In this document: piece after piece, positions 11,231 to 20,865 of the stretch
Layout of the letters: each line of letters starts with the position of its first letter
Numbering within the stretch: position 1 is the first letter of the stretch
Assembly: GCA_030581615.1 (NCBI GenBank)
Contig: JAKTTT010000002.1
Location: 744,001 to 808,000, forward strand
DNA length: 64,000 bases
Direction of reading: 5' to 3'
Source of the DNA: Alloascoidea africana
Lineage: Eukaryota > Ascomycota > Alloascoideomycetes > Alloascoideales > Alloascoideaceae
Position numbers and translations under genes: made by a program
The notes under the pieces: model-generated
The model's input: the letters and a program-made list of their open reading frames with translations, nothing else
What the model was told of the DNA's origin: nothing
Database searches by the model: none

Positions 11231-11602
11231 CCAAACTGCAAGTATACGCTTCCACCGTTTCTAACGAATCCAGTAATCCGAAAACCTTGTCATTCGATGT
11301 TTTCTCTAGCGAATAAAAGGCTGAAAAGTTTAAAGCTTCGGTTATGTCCAGGGTCCAGTGGTTGCGAAAATAGCAAATTGATTCAGCTACCACTGTTCTC
11401 TAGCGAATAAAAGGCTGAAAAAAAAAGTTGATGAGAACAGTGGTAGCTGGATCAATTTGCTATTTTCGCAACCACTGGACCCTGGACATAACCGAAGCTT
11501 TAAACTTTTCAGCCTTTTATTCGCTAGAGAAAACATCGAATGACAAGGTTTTCGGATTACTGGATTCTTTAGAAACGGTGAAAGCGTATACTTGCAGTTT
11601 GG
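11231..11602. repeat. 170-bp near-perfect inverted repeat with a 32-nt spacer
   Basis: The arms are 11231-11400 and 11433-11602, with only a few mismatches. The spacer (11401-11432) repeats a ~22-base motif, CTAGCGAATAAAAGGCTGAA, that also occurs inside the left arm near 11306. It lies within the copia fossil near its 5' side. Confidence 0.85.
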
Positions 11603-11784
11603 CAAGGGTCTTACACACCCTTATATACGGCCAAACCGAACTTTCTTTGCGGAACTGGGACGAGATAACAAAGGTGGGACGACCGTGCCAGTAGAGGCAT
11701 CACTGGTAGTAGTGGAGAGTTTGGAGGCGTCAGGCTGTGGTTTGAGGATGCTAGCCTTGGGCTTCAATGAAGAAAATGCTAGAA

Positions 11785-11977
11785 GGTGAAAAGTGGCGAT
11801 GTGCAGTGGTGGACACGTGGAACTAGGAAAGGCTTACCTATCACGTATGTGGTCAGACTAATGAGCACGAAAGGAATAGGGAGTCGAAAGGAACTACAGA
11901 GAGAGATCTAAAGACTATGTCGTAGATCTGAGCACGAAGAAGAAACTGGAACCAAAGAGCATGAACTCTTCCTAACA
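11785..11977 (-). repeat. LTR copy at the 5' side of the copia fossil
   Basis: It matches 8650-8867 over nearly its full length with scattered substitutions and has a single copy of the 20-bp unit duplicated in the other LTR. Confidence 0.75.
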
Positions 11978-12071
11978 ATGTGCAGTGGTGGACACGTGAA
12001 ACTAGGGAAGGCTATCACGAATGTGGTCAGACTAATGAACACGAAAGGAATAGGGAGTCGAAAGGAACTAA
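11978..12071 (-). repeat. Third, partial LTR copy abutting the fossil
   Basis: The sequence from ATGTGCAGTGGTGGACACG to GTCGAAAGGAACTA repeats the middle of the adjacent LTR copy without its TGTTAG end. It lies directly next to the complete copy, so it is a tandem or nested partial duplication. It lies about 200 bp upstream of NUR1. Confidence 0.7.
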
Positions 12072-12268
12072 TCATCAAGAACAACATCTGCATAGCCTGT
12101 ATCCAAGTAGAAAAGACTGATCTTTTCTTATTCACGTGCAACTGTGTAGGGTAACTCCGTCGTAGTACAGGGACATTGAAACCTTCCGTAAACAGAACCC
12201 TCATCGAATAAAATTCGTTCAACCAGACACAATTCTTGTATCGCCTCATAGACAAAAGACATTTTGGC

Positions 12269-13568
12269 ATGAGCAGCGAGGCCTCTACTGCTAAGACTGC
12301 CGAATCTTATAACAAAAGGCCCCGGCGTGGCAGAATCATTCGCCGCCAGTCTTTGTACCAGAGGGTAAAGTCGTACCCATTTGACTTGTTGTTATGGCTG
12401 AATGAAGCGCATTCATCGATAGACTGGGACTCCCTGGCCACTACAATAGCGTTACCTCTTGGAGCGGGACTGGATATATTGCTGCTCATTTGCTATTTCA
12501 CATATCTTCGATGGCGGGCAGATGGTTCCGGAGATGACGGACTGTTTGATAATGGTGCACCTGTCTACAATTTAGGGTCTTCAGACCTTTTTGAAGATGG
12601 CAAGGAATCATTCATTTTATGGTTTGTATGCGTCTTTAGAAACTTTTTTGTTGAGATTCCAGTTGGCTAATTTGAGTGGTAATAGTTCAGAACATCCACC
12701 TACGCTCTTGTCGCAACATCTTTTGTCAATGCGGTGTTATGTTTCACGAGCAAGAGAAAGTATTCTTTGCTTGGTAGGCCAATATGGGATAACCCAAACA
12801 CTCCATCAGCCTCCATAGTGGATCTAGGTAACGATGATCAAAAGCCTTCGTTTTCTCCAATGAAGAGAATATTTAATTCGCCCTTGTTTAGAAAACAACA
12901 ACCTCAAGATAGTCAACCACCGATACAGACGCAGATATGGCAATTGAATGTTTGGGATATATCTCGATTTTCCCTCTATCTGACCATCACTTTTTCGCCA
13001 GTTCATACCCTTCTCATATTAATATCTAATGAGTGCTCTCTTCAACTAATCTTATCATTGATAGTCATCTCTTTGTACTTTTACTACTTGATTGTGGAAA
13101 GGTTTTTAATCAACCAGAAAGATCAACTGCTCATATACAAAGAGATGCTATCTGAATACGACAAAAAGGTGGTAAGGCCGAATTTATCCAAGCAATATCG
13201 TGATGTAGCGCTGCAAGTGGAGTCTTCCAACAATAATTCTCCTGGAAGCGTAGAACACTATTCCCCAGCAAGGGAAACCCAGTTTGTCACGCATGATATT
13301 CTTGGAGGATATTCACCAGTTCCCCGTTGGGCTACTTCAGGAGCCGAAAGACGAGCTACAATGGCTACTGGAGACATGAGACCTAGTCCAAATCCAATGG
13401 TCCAAAGTGTGAAAAGAAGAATGTCATTCTTCAACAGTAAATCACCAAACCCTTCTAATTCAAAGTATGTTTTGGATTTCTTTTTCTGCTTTGTTTTCCA
13501 GCTACTAACTTTTCAGATATCCATCGCCATATACACCTTCTCCCTTGGCACGAAAAGGAAGGGTTTGA
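12269..13568 (+). CDS. NUR1: Nuclear rim membrane protein Nur1-like (three exons)
   Basis: Nur1 is an inner-nuclear-membrane protein that with Heh1/Src1 tethers rDNA and silent chromatin at the nuclear edge. The model is exon 1 12269-12625, a 60-nt intron (12626-12685, GTATGC, GCTAAT, TAG), exon 2 12686-13464, a 52-nt intron (13465-13516, GTATGT, CTACTAAC, CAG) and exon 3 13517-13568; the spliced protein is 395 residues. The first exon has PFDLLLWLNEAHSSIDWDSL and LPLGAGLDILLLICYF, aligning with the Nur1 PLDLQLVINEKLEMINWDAY block. The intron falls in the second membrane segment, and the FSPVHTLLILIS ... LIVISLYFYYLIVERF pair matches the last Nur1 membrane segments. The tail is SKYPSPYTPSPLARKGRV, a Ser-Pro-rich end like that of yeast Nur1. 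The ATG at 12269 is the first in frame; the frame upstream has no ATG. Confidence 0.8.
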
Positions 13569-13931
13569 ATTTAATGGTCTTGAATCTCTACCGATGGAAG
13601 ACAGATTTATGTTGATTGTTTTACAGCACTTTTTTCATTACGAACAATCATAACGATGGGGATTCACAGCTGAAGCATGGCTTTTATGCGTTGACGATGT
13701 AGGAATGGAAGGCATAAATATTGTATATTTATGAATGCCATGACTTACTTTTGATAAGATAAAGGAGCAAGGCATTCGCTCTACCTGTTTTGTTTTCATT
13801 ATGTGTGTGAATGCCCAAAGCTCAATGGCCATTAGAAATCTCCATGTTGGTGTATTATGCATGATCATTTGAATGATTTTAGCCATTAACCAGAACTAAC
13901 TATTTACATCATCATCTTGAGCTGATAACAA
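13569..13931. other. Intergenic between convergent NUR1 and MRP21
   Basis: This stretch of 363 bp between two stop codons shows no supportable gene or RNA. Confidence 0.6.
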
Positions 13932-14561
13932 TCAATATCCACGTCTCTTAGCATCTTGAACAACCCGCAACAAACGTTGAAATCCAACCTTAAACCTAGC
14001 TCTATGGCGCATAGCTAATTGCATCTCTCTCCTTTTGCCTGGTTTAACATAAAACCTCTGGTCCAAAAACCTCTCTCGGGTTTTGCTAGATCTCATAATC
14101 GAGTTCAAAATAGAAATAGACTTTGAAACATTTCCGTTCTCAACCTTCACTGATTTTCCTGCAATAGACCCGGTACTTGGTATCGTGAGAGACATTTTTT
14201 TGGCAGACATTCCAAAATCGTCCGATTCAACCAGTGGGTCCTCCAGTCTTTCGGCAAACCTCTCGGAGAGTCTCAAAGAAGATATGAGACTAGACGAGTT
14301 TAAGGAAAGGGTGGATTGTACATGCTCTTTAACAGCTGACTGAACATTTTTGCCACTAGCGTCCTCCTTCAAATCTGAACTTGGAGAACCGTTTTGCTGA
14401 AATGGTTCTGTGGGTTGGGCTTGAATTGGCGTTGAATCCTCATTTTTGGCCACATATCTGGAAGTAGAGAATAAGGCCACCTGGTTTGGCAATATGGTAG
14501 AAACTCGACTAAGAGTTTGCGCCTGTCTGAGAAACAGGGAACCGATTCTCAATCGCAACAT
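13932..14561 (-). CDS. MRP21: Mitochondrial small-subunit ribosomal protein bS21m
   Basis: Mrp21 is a component of the mitochondrial small ribosomal subunit, homologous to bacterial S21. The 209-residue chain begins with a mitochondrial targeting leader (MLRLRIGSLFLRQAQTLSRV, Arg/Ser-rich, no acids). A poorly conserved Ser/Gln-rich middle follows. The S21 signature is at the C-terminus: ILNSIMRSSKTRERFLDQRF, then KPGKRREMQLAMRHRARFK and a terminal KRRGY. Yeast Mrp21 is 177 residues; the extra length is in the variable middle. No intron is evident, and the ATG at 14561 gives the leader. Confidence 0.85.
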   Translation of the reverse strand: MLRLRIGSLFLRQAQTLSRVSTILPNQVALFSTSRYVAKNEDSTPIQAQPTEPFQQNGSPSSDLKEDASGKNVQSAVKEHVQSTLSLNSSSLISSLRLSERFAERLEDPLVESDDFGMSAKKMSLTIPSTGSIAGKSVKVENGNVSKSISILNSIMRSSKTRERFLDQRFYVKPGKRREMQLAMRHRARFKVGFQRLLRVVQDAKRRGY

Positions 14562-14946
14562 CTTTGAAGGCTTGAATTGGATTCTCAGCTAGAAACTGGT
14601 GAAAAGTAGAAGATGTGTATATTAAGGACCGGTATGAAATGAACTGCGACACACCTCACTGTATAATAACCAATACTATTCTTCCAATTTGGCTCCAAAT
14701 ATATAGGATTTCCTGGTCTACTTTTTTTCTGGGATACTCTCCTTTAGCAAGTTTTTTTTTCTTGCTCTCTGAATGTGTGCAAAAATTGGCAAGCCGCTGA
14801 AGTCATCCACACGATCTGTAAAGAACAGATGCAGTACCAGGCGGCTTGCAAAACATCCACCCACCTCGCCCTGGACAAGCGCTGCTTCTGGAACACCAGA
14901 TCCTGATTACCTTCCTCTATCCGCTGATTCATCTACTCACTTCAAA
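14562..14946. other. Divergent promoter region MRP21 / TSC3-like
   Basis: This is 385 bp of shared upstream region. It contains a GC-richer patch (about 14790-14900) with open frames in several readings, including a Cys-containing one on the plus strand without an ATG. I could not support a separate gene. Confidence 0.5.
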
Positions 14947-15288
14947 ATGGTATTTGGCTTTATAAAGAGACTGTATTCAGTCTACTGCATACATTTGCCC
15001 ATCGAGATGTGTGAAACTTGGGAGATTTATTTGGTTCGTAAGTACAGATTAACCGTTTTTAGTACTAGTGTGTCTTCGCTCTAACACTCAGTCCATTTCT
15101 TAGAATTTTTCATGGCGTCTTTCTTCCTGCTGCTGGCGATTGCAATAAACTTATACTTGCCAGATTACTTGAAGTTTTTAACTCAGCGAGGCTATTACTA
15201 TCTTTTTGGCAGAGAGCTTGTTGAAGATGGAGCAATGTTGGTGCAAGCCTTTAGTTCAACAACAAAAACGCTTCCTGTCAACACATAG
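14947..15288 (+). CDS. TSC3: Small subunit of serine palmitoyltransferase, Tsc3-like (two exons)
   Basis: Tsc3 is a tiny ER membrane activator of serine palmitoyltransferase (Lcb1/Lcb2), the first step of sphingolipid synthesis. Exon 1 is 14947-15037, the intron is 15038-15103 (GTAAGT, CTCTAAC, TAG) and exon 2 is 15104-15288, giving 91 residues. The segment KRLYSVYCIHLPIEMCETWE aligns closely with yeast Tsc3 EKLYWTYYIHLPFYLMASFD, and both are followed by one long hydrophobic helix (FFMASFFLLLAIAINLYLP). The tail of ~35 residues after the helix is longer than in yeast. An alternative acceptor at 15091 is also in frame and would add four residues. The frame is open upstream to an ATG at 14773, but the Tsc3-like part starts at 14947. 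The gene is easily missed because of its size and intron. Confidence 0.72.
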
Positions 15289-15745
15289 AAGCACATGCGG
15301 ATTGTTGGGTAGATGTTAGGGTATAACTGCCACATATTTTGTTTTTGATCGGGGTCCTGGCAATGGTGTGGGTTTATGTGATTAATGTAGAAGGCTTTGG
15401 ATGTCACATAGTTGTATCTTGTTCAAAGGATAGATGGTAGTACATTCCAATAAAAATAATATACTAATAATAGAAACGAATGGTTATTGAAATCCAGATG
15501 TTGGGGAAGGAGATTTGCCAAAGTTCTTAGATTATGGCGCTTCATTCCTGAAGATCACTCCCTTGCTAAAATGTATCGGGTGGAACGGGCAAGACAACCA
15601 ACCTCTATGGTAGGACAGTACATTCTATTATGCCTTTAGATTTTGTATCACATTAATATCTAAACAATAAGCCTATTCCTTCTCCTGGCGTCGCGTTTCA
15701 TTTTACTGTTAATGTCAGAACCACATACATCTGCAGAAAGCACAA
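15289..15745. other. Intergenic between convergent TSC3-like and ORC2
   Basis: This is 457 bp of AT-rich sequence between two stops; nothing further was recognised. Confidence 0.6.
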
Positions 15746-17353
15746 CTAGTTTATAAACTCTTCTTCCAGTAACACTTCCAAATTTCCCACTGAAAAGGGC
15801 GCATAGATAACGCTGGCTCCACTCTTGTCCTTGGTGGAAACCAGCATTTGATGTTCTAAGAACTCTGTTAACATTGTACGAAAATTCAGTTTGTTAGTGG
15901 TAAGAAACTCTTCAGCACATTGCTGGTAAAGAGAATTGAACTCAACGCCATGCTGTGCGGCTCCCCTAAAAGCTTGTCTTTCCTCTGACTTTATGTTCAG
16001 TTCGGTCATATTGTCTTCCATAGCTTGTAACTGGTTTGAAATAAGAACTTTGAACAGTCCTCTGGCATTGGCTGTTAAACTTGAAAGAACAAACTTGGCA
16101 CCTTGAATGTCAGTAGCAGTAGACCGTTGGCCAACATCAAGAATATCTGAGAATGAAGTTTCGACGTTGTATGGTTCAAATGTCGTGACCTCGTGCCATA
16201 TAAAATTGAAGTGGGCCATTTTGGCTGAATCCCATAGGACGGGAGCATAAATATGATCAATGCTTGCAATAAGCGAAATTTGAGGAATGGAAATCAGCTT
16301 AGCAAACAAACTTTGAATCTTGTCTGCCCTCAATGCAATTCCATCCAAATTATGGCATAATAATACCAGTCTGTTGTCCCCGCCGTATTCGTTGGTCATA
16401 TACTCGGTGAAGGCATTTACTAGGCCAACTATATTCTTGGGGAAACTGACTTTTTGGCCAGCCATTAAGCAATCCACAACCGAGTGTAAAATTTCCTTGA
16501 AATTTGTCTCTGGGTTAAACCCATTTACAACCAGCACAGGATTCTCCTGGGTGCAAATGAATTTGGCAAAGCCGTTTAAGATCTCTCGTTTTGAGCCGAC
16601 CCCATAAAACAACAAGCTAAATCCTTGATTTAACTCAAATTTCCACTGAGGAAAGTTGGAATGAAGAATAGAAGCTATACGCTGTTTATTCTCTGCATGG
16701 TATAAAGAATCGAGTTTAGAAAACTTCAAGAGTTCTAGGTAATCGATTTTGGGGGAATTAGGCATGAGATGGGCCGAAGTCAGGGCTTTACTCTTATGCT
16801 GAGCAAAATAGCCTTCATATCCATCGAGAAAAAGTGGCTTCCCCTGATTCTCATTACCGGCTGGTTTGCTACTCTTTATCTGAATCTCAGGTGAATCTTC
16901 TGTTATGCTGTCATCATCAGTTTCTGCTGAAGCCAGTTCAGACCTTCTACTGCTTGGACCATTATTTTGAGAATTGTTTCTCTCTGCTTCATTTGGAGGC
17001 TTGAGTATTGGAGTTCCTTCTCGTGTCAATGAGGGCTGTTCCTCTGGTAAATGTGTTCGACTCTTATGAGCAGAGGTACCTGGATTTTGAAGCCGTGTTT
17101 TGCTTCTTGTGTTGAGTTTTTTTGGAGAGCCGTTTTCAGTCGGGTTGGCAGCGTGTTTTCGCTTCTGTCGCGTTTCCTTCTCCATTTCATCCTTTAAGCT
17201 CGTATCTTTTCCCTCTTCCTGTTTGTTTAAAGCTGATGTACTTCTCTTCGACGCCCGTAAGTTTGGTCGTCGTGTCGAACTTTTCAATCCAGAGGTCATC
17301 TCTAAGGCTTGTTTTTTTGTTGTTGTTTTCAGCTTCTCTTTTATTACACCCAT
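15746..17353 (-). CDS. ORC2: Origin recognition complex subunit 2
   Basis: Orc2 is part of the six-subunit complex that marks replication origins. The 535-residue protein has a basic, disordered N-terminal third (residues ~1-180, rich in K/R/S/T). The conserved Orc2 AAA-like core follows: FLDGYEGYFAQHKSK, LEPS-like SPKIDYLELLKFSKL, FSLLFYGVGSKREILNGFAK, NPVLVVNGFNPETNFKEIL and NRLVLLCHNLDGIALR. The C-terminal winged-helix region contains FLTTNKLNFRTMLTEFLEHQ. As in the family, the glycine-rich loop is degenerate and no working Walker A lysine is expected. The ATG at 17353 is the first in frame; a second Met about 18 codons on is possible. It is tandem with the nuclease gene, whose stop is 330 bp upstream. 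Confidence 0.95.
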   Translation of the reverse strand: MGVIKEKLKTTTKKQALEMTSGLKSSTRRPNLRASKRSTSALNKQEEGKDTSLKDEMEKETRQKRKHAANPTENGSPKKLNTRSKTRLQNPGTSAHKSRTHLPEEQPSLTREGTPILKPPNEAERNNSQNNGPSSRRSELASAETDDDSITEDSPEIQIKSSKPAGNENQGKPLFLDGYEGYFAQHKSKALTSAHLMPNSPKIDYLELLKFSKLDSLYHAENKQRIASILHSNFPQWKFELNQGFSLLFYGVGSKREILNGFAKFICTQENPVLVVNGFNPETNFKEILHSVVDCLMAGQKVSFPKNIVGLVNAFTEYMTNEYGGDNRLVLLCHNLDGIALRADKIQSLFAKLISIPQISLIASIDHIYAPVLWDSAKMAHFNFIWHEVTTFEPYNVETSFSDILDVGQRSTATDIQGAKFVLSSLTANARGLFKVLISNQLQAMEDNMTELNIKSEERQAFRGAAQHGVEFNSLYQQCAEEFLTTNKLNFRTMLTEFLEHQMLVSTKDKSGASVIYAPFSVGNLEVLLEEEFIN

Positions 17354-17682
17354 ACCCACACACGCACAGAAAGAGATGAAGCTCTTTAGTCGTGCTTTGA
17401 TCTAGAGACGCATATATATGAGGAAAATAGATTCTGGATAAAACAACAGCGGAACAGTGAAGAAAACTATAAGAATACAACATGTTATGAGCCTTGGAAC
17501 GAAACTTTAATTAAAAATCCCGGAATTCAAAGTTGTAGCTATAAAAATGTATTAAAAGATAAAACGCAAAGTAATAAAAATGTCAAAGGTGTGGAAGTGA
17601 CAGGACTTTAGTGCACCCATGCTGTCCTTTCTAAAAGTTTTGGCTTTAATATGCTACCACGCGCATGAAATCATTAATAGTC
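17354..17682. other. Intergenic between nuclease gene and ORC2
   Basis: This 329-bp stretch contains the ORC2 promoter and the 3' flank of the nuclease gene. No other feature was recognised. Confidence 0.6.
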
Positions 17683-20337
17683 TTATGTTATTTTTGTTGT
17701 GCAAGTAAGCTTCACGCTAAACCATCCAATTCCATCCTCTTGAAGAGCTACCAATTCAGCATGCTTGATTCTATCCGTCATGGAATTCGAGAGGCTCTCA
17801 AATACGTTCAGTCCGCTGTTAAAGGTAATTAATGAGGAATGACTGATTTGTTCTTTATTTGCTGCACCGTGTTTTGTAATTGGGGATTGTGATTTAGCAC
17901 TCCTGCCATCCATTTCGTTATCCTCATTAAAGCGATTGCATGAATTTAGACCGGGCCAAACTACAAAATGCGACTTTTTAAAATCTAGAATGCCTGTGGA
18001 TTCGGAAAGTAAACTATTATTGCCTTCCAAACCTTCCGGTTGTTGAGATATTCCCGTTGATGGATTAGCATCAAGTAACTTCCGTGATTTATCTGAACTT
18101 TTTGTAGGCATTGGCATCCCCCAGTTGTCACCACTCTCGGTCAAGGAGGGGAATTTGCTCGTATCAGTTGTACAAAGGTTATGTGAGTTCATTGGATGAT
18201 GTTGTCTAATGGTATTCATGCATTGAGGCTTGCTTTCTGCAAAAGTTTTAGTCCCAAGCAATTCCAAAATTTGAGATTTTGAAGAGCTCGAAACGCTTGA
18301 CACACTTGAGTCACTAGAATGATGGTCCCTGTTAACAACCCTATAATTCTTTGTTTTGAATGTTCGTCTTCCTCTGGGTCTATGGTTCGACAGGCTTTCT
18401 AAGGGTCGCTTTTGTGATAGTCTTTTCAGCTGATTGTAGGTCTTTCGAATTTTCTCGACATAGGGAGCGCCAACAATTGGCATAGTACCACCAACTCTTC
18501 TGCTTTTCCCGTATAATTGGAACTTTGATGGAATCTTGCTGTTACTTTCAGTAGGGTCTGTCTTGTGTAAACGTTCTTTTGTGCTTTCTGAAATGCCACG
18601 GTCTGAAGACCTTGCTTCTTTACTCCCAGTTGAGCTATTTCCAATAAGCCTATCTCCAGATGGCATGTTGGTATCTCTGAATTCCTGTTTCTGCTGCTCT
18701 GTGTGTATTGAAGTAAGCCACTCGCCCTCTACTTCGATTTGTGAAGAATTGTTTGGAGGGCCCCATTTCCTTGTCATCTCTTCATCATAATCAAACCCAC
18801 AATTGCTCGCACAGTACTTGTTGAATAATCTCTTCATGCTAAAACCTGACTTCCATAGCGTTTTTGATTCAACACAGGGGTAAACCTGTTTTGGTTTGAA
18901 TTGAGATACAAAGTGTGTGCATTCATCATAGAATGAATGTCGAGAAAAATGGAAAAGTATGTACTTAGGAAGTAAATAAACACCATCTGCAGACACCACA
19001 TACCGCTTCCCATCAATTTCTACTTCCTTCTCTGAAACAGTTTCCAATACTGAGTTTGAATTTCTGCTTGTAGTTACTGTAGAAGACCTTTGCATATTCT
19101 GTTTCTTTTGCAAAAGGCATTCAGATATCAGTTTCGGAGTATTGTTCTCTTCAATAAATGATTCAGTGGGTGTAATCGCAGGACAGATGGTAACCATGTT
19201 TTTTGCGCTCCTCAAGAGGGAGCATTCGTCAATTCGTTCGCAACAGTGGAATTTTAAAGGTATTCCATTTTCATCCTTCCCGTCTAAAGTAATTATACCG
19301 CTGTTTATTCGTTTGCTTTTATCGAGACCTGAGATCAATGGGCCTCTCGTGTACACATTTGAATCTGAAAGCCCGTTAAATAAAATCCATGTCTGTTGGT
19401 CTACATGAATTTTACCACCAAAAGTCTCAATCAAGTTCAACCATACTTCCTCAAATCCCAAAGTAAATTTTCTAAAGTTGAACACTGTGTCAGGTGGGTA
19501 TTGTTGAATTGCTTTTACCAAATCGCCGATTCCATCACTGTTGTGTTTGATTGAAAAATATGGCTCCCTTCTGTACCCAAAAGTTGTATCTAGGTAAATC
19601 TTGTCCAGCGTCTTAAACCCCTTAATAAACGGAAATAGACATTCCTCCTTTACCAAGCAGTTAACCCACCATGTTTCGGCTCTCATATCTCCTGTGTATA
19701 GAATCGCGTTTTTATCGTCCTGAATCAAGAACATTACAGCTCCTGGACAGTGGTATGCAGGTATAAGTGTTATCTTGACTGGGTGCCCATCGATTACAAA
19801 TACATTGTGACTATGAAGCGGTAATGGTCTCTGATAAAACTTTTTGGTTATTCGCTATGCTTATATGACTGTGATACGCGTTGCTTACCATGAATGAAGA
19901 GCATTTTATATATTTGTAAGGACCACTAGATCCATTCAATCGTTTTGATCTCATGAGTAGCACGCACTAATATAGTCAAGAAGGTCAGTAGATCAAATTC
20001 TATAGAATGTGGCAGCGTAGCGTTTGTAACTCACTCTTTTAGTTGCTTCTGTACAATAAATAGGTGGGCCAGAAAACTCTTTTGCATCCAACCCATCAAG
20101 ATGATCAACATGAGGATGGGAAAGGAGGAAAATTGAAGGTTTTGAGTCTTTTTTATCATAGCGAAAGTAATCGACTAGAAATCGTAATGGTGTAAGTTTC
20201 CCGGAGCGCTTTTGATGATTCAGAAATACCTACTTTGAATTCCAGGAAATTCTTTTATTACTCCTTTAAAGGTACTCTAGATCATGTAGGTTAATTCCCG
20301 ACTGTAACCAAGAGCTGTCCTTTTCCCATCTTACCAT
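17683..20337 (-). CDS. Artemis/SNM1-type MBL-beta-CASP DNA nuclease (five exons)
   Basis: DNA-directed metallo-beta-lactamase/beta-CASP nucleases act in crosslink repair and end processing. The model on the minus strand is: exon 1 20337-20335 (only the ATG), exon 2 20276-20234, exon 3 20174-20035, exon 4 19966-19889, exon 5 19830-17683; introns are 58, 59, 68 and 58 nt; the protein is 803 residues. The N-terminus STFKGVIKEFPGIQIDYFRY is of Artemis type. Motif 1 D17, motif 2 HPHVDH (H35-H40), motif 3 H115 in AYHCPGAVMFL, motif 4 D136 in LYTGDMR, CASP-A D169 in YLDTTF and CASP-B His in ILFHFSRHSFYDE near residue 385 are all present. The C motif position reads QVYPCV, the Val typical of DNA rather than RNA enzymes. 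The last ~370 residues are Ser-rich and disordered. There is no Pso2-like zinc finger, so it looks closer to Artemis than to Pso2. Introns 3 and 4 are the least certain joins. Confidence 0.82.
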
Positions 20338-20449
20338 ATCATCGTTGTGGTTATTATTGACGCTCTTGTCATGTAGAAATTTAGTAATTTCCTACATGAG
20401 ATGCGCCAGCCAAGATCTCGTGTCAGTCCCCAATATGATAGTTACCCGG

Positions 20450-20865
20450 ATACATGTTACCCAAAACACAAAAATGGTTGAGTCTTCATTTTGCAAGAAG
20501 AAGGAATCTCTAGGTTGGACTTAGCGGTTGGTACAAAAGTTATCTGCCCCAATACCACCATAGTACCCATTATAGATCTCGTCTTCCGAGCCAGTTGGCG
20601 ATGTAGGCGCAGTGGCATATGGAAAACTGTCTTCCTTAAACTTGACGTTCGATTAGACGGCAATCCTATTCGTGGCCGGGTCTTACACGCGATAGGCCTT
20701 GTGATCAGGACTGTGCCCAACAAAGATGCCACGGATGGTAGTGGGTGCAAATTTGGTCGCTCTCTTCTCTGTCGGAACTAGAGTGTGCGTTTCGCAACCA
20801 AATACCCGCAGATGATCAACACCTGGCTCCATACCATGCCATCGATTTTGAATCCAGGAAATAAG
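20450..20865 (-). mobile_element. Relic of Ty1/copia integrase (fossil fragment)
   Basis: The minus strand here encodes the C-terminal part of a copia integrase, recognisable from HLRVFGCETHTLVPTEKR and TTIRGIFVGHSPDHKAYRV, the familiar GIFVGYS-type block that precedes reverse transcriptase. It is a short broken piece with at least two interruptions and no LTR seen beside it. It is an old insertion between the nuclease and the RRM gene. Confidence 0.8.

Larger units (their letters stand above)
8650..11977 (-). mobile_element. Broken Ty1/copia LTR retroelement (fossil)
   Basis: This is a minus-strand Ty1/copia-type element. Recognisable parts, read 5' to 3' on the minus strand, are: an LTR copy (about 11785-11977), a short stretch of unclear identity that is duplicated as an inverted repeat, the Pro/Ser/Thr-rich linker before reverse transcriptase, the reverse transcriptase (from about 11038; motifs FSEAMKGEFRQHWRAAMEEE and QADIKTAFLH), the RNase H (VSGSSTEAEFYAASEATK, HVDNVPAIEFIEN, HLDIR) and a second LTR copy (8650-8867). 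No protease, integrase or complete gag was recognised. The element is clearly broken, in at least four or five places, and short for the family. The LTR copies share most of their length but have diverged by substitutions and a 20-bp duplication, so the insertion is not recent. Confidence 0.9.

Noticed and set aside
12236-12268. Longer N-terminus for NUR1
   Set aside because: It begins with a TTG codon; the first ATG in frame is 12269.
14773-14946. Upstream extension of the TSC3-like frame, and a Cys-containing plus-strand reading at about 14780-14910
   Set aside because: The extension has no similarity to Tsc3 and the Cys-containing reading has no ATG or clear splice acceptor; treated as leader sequence.
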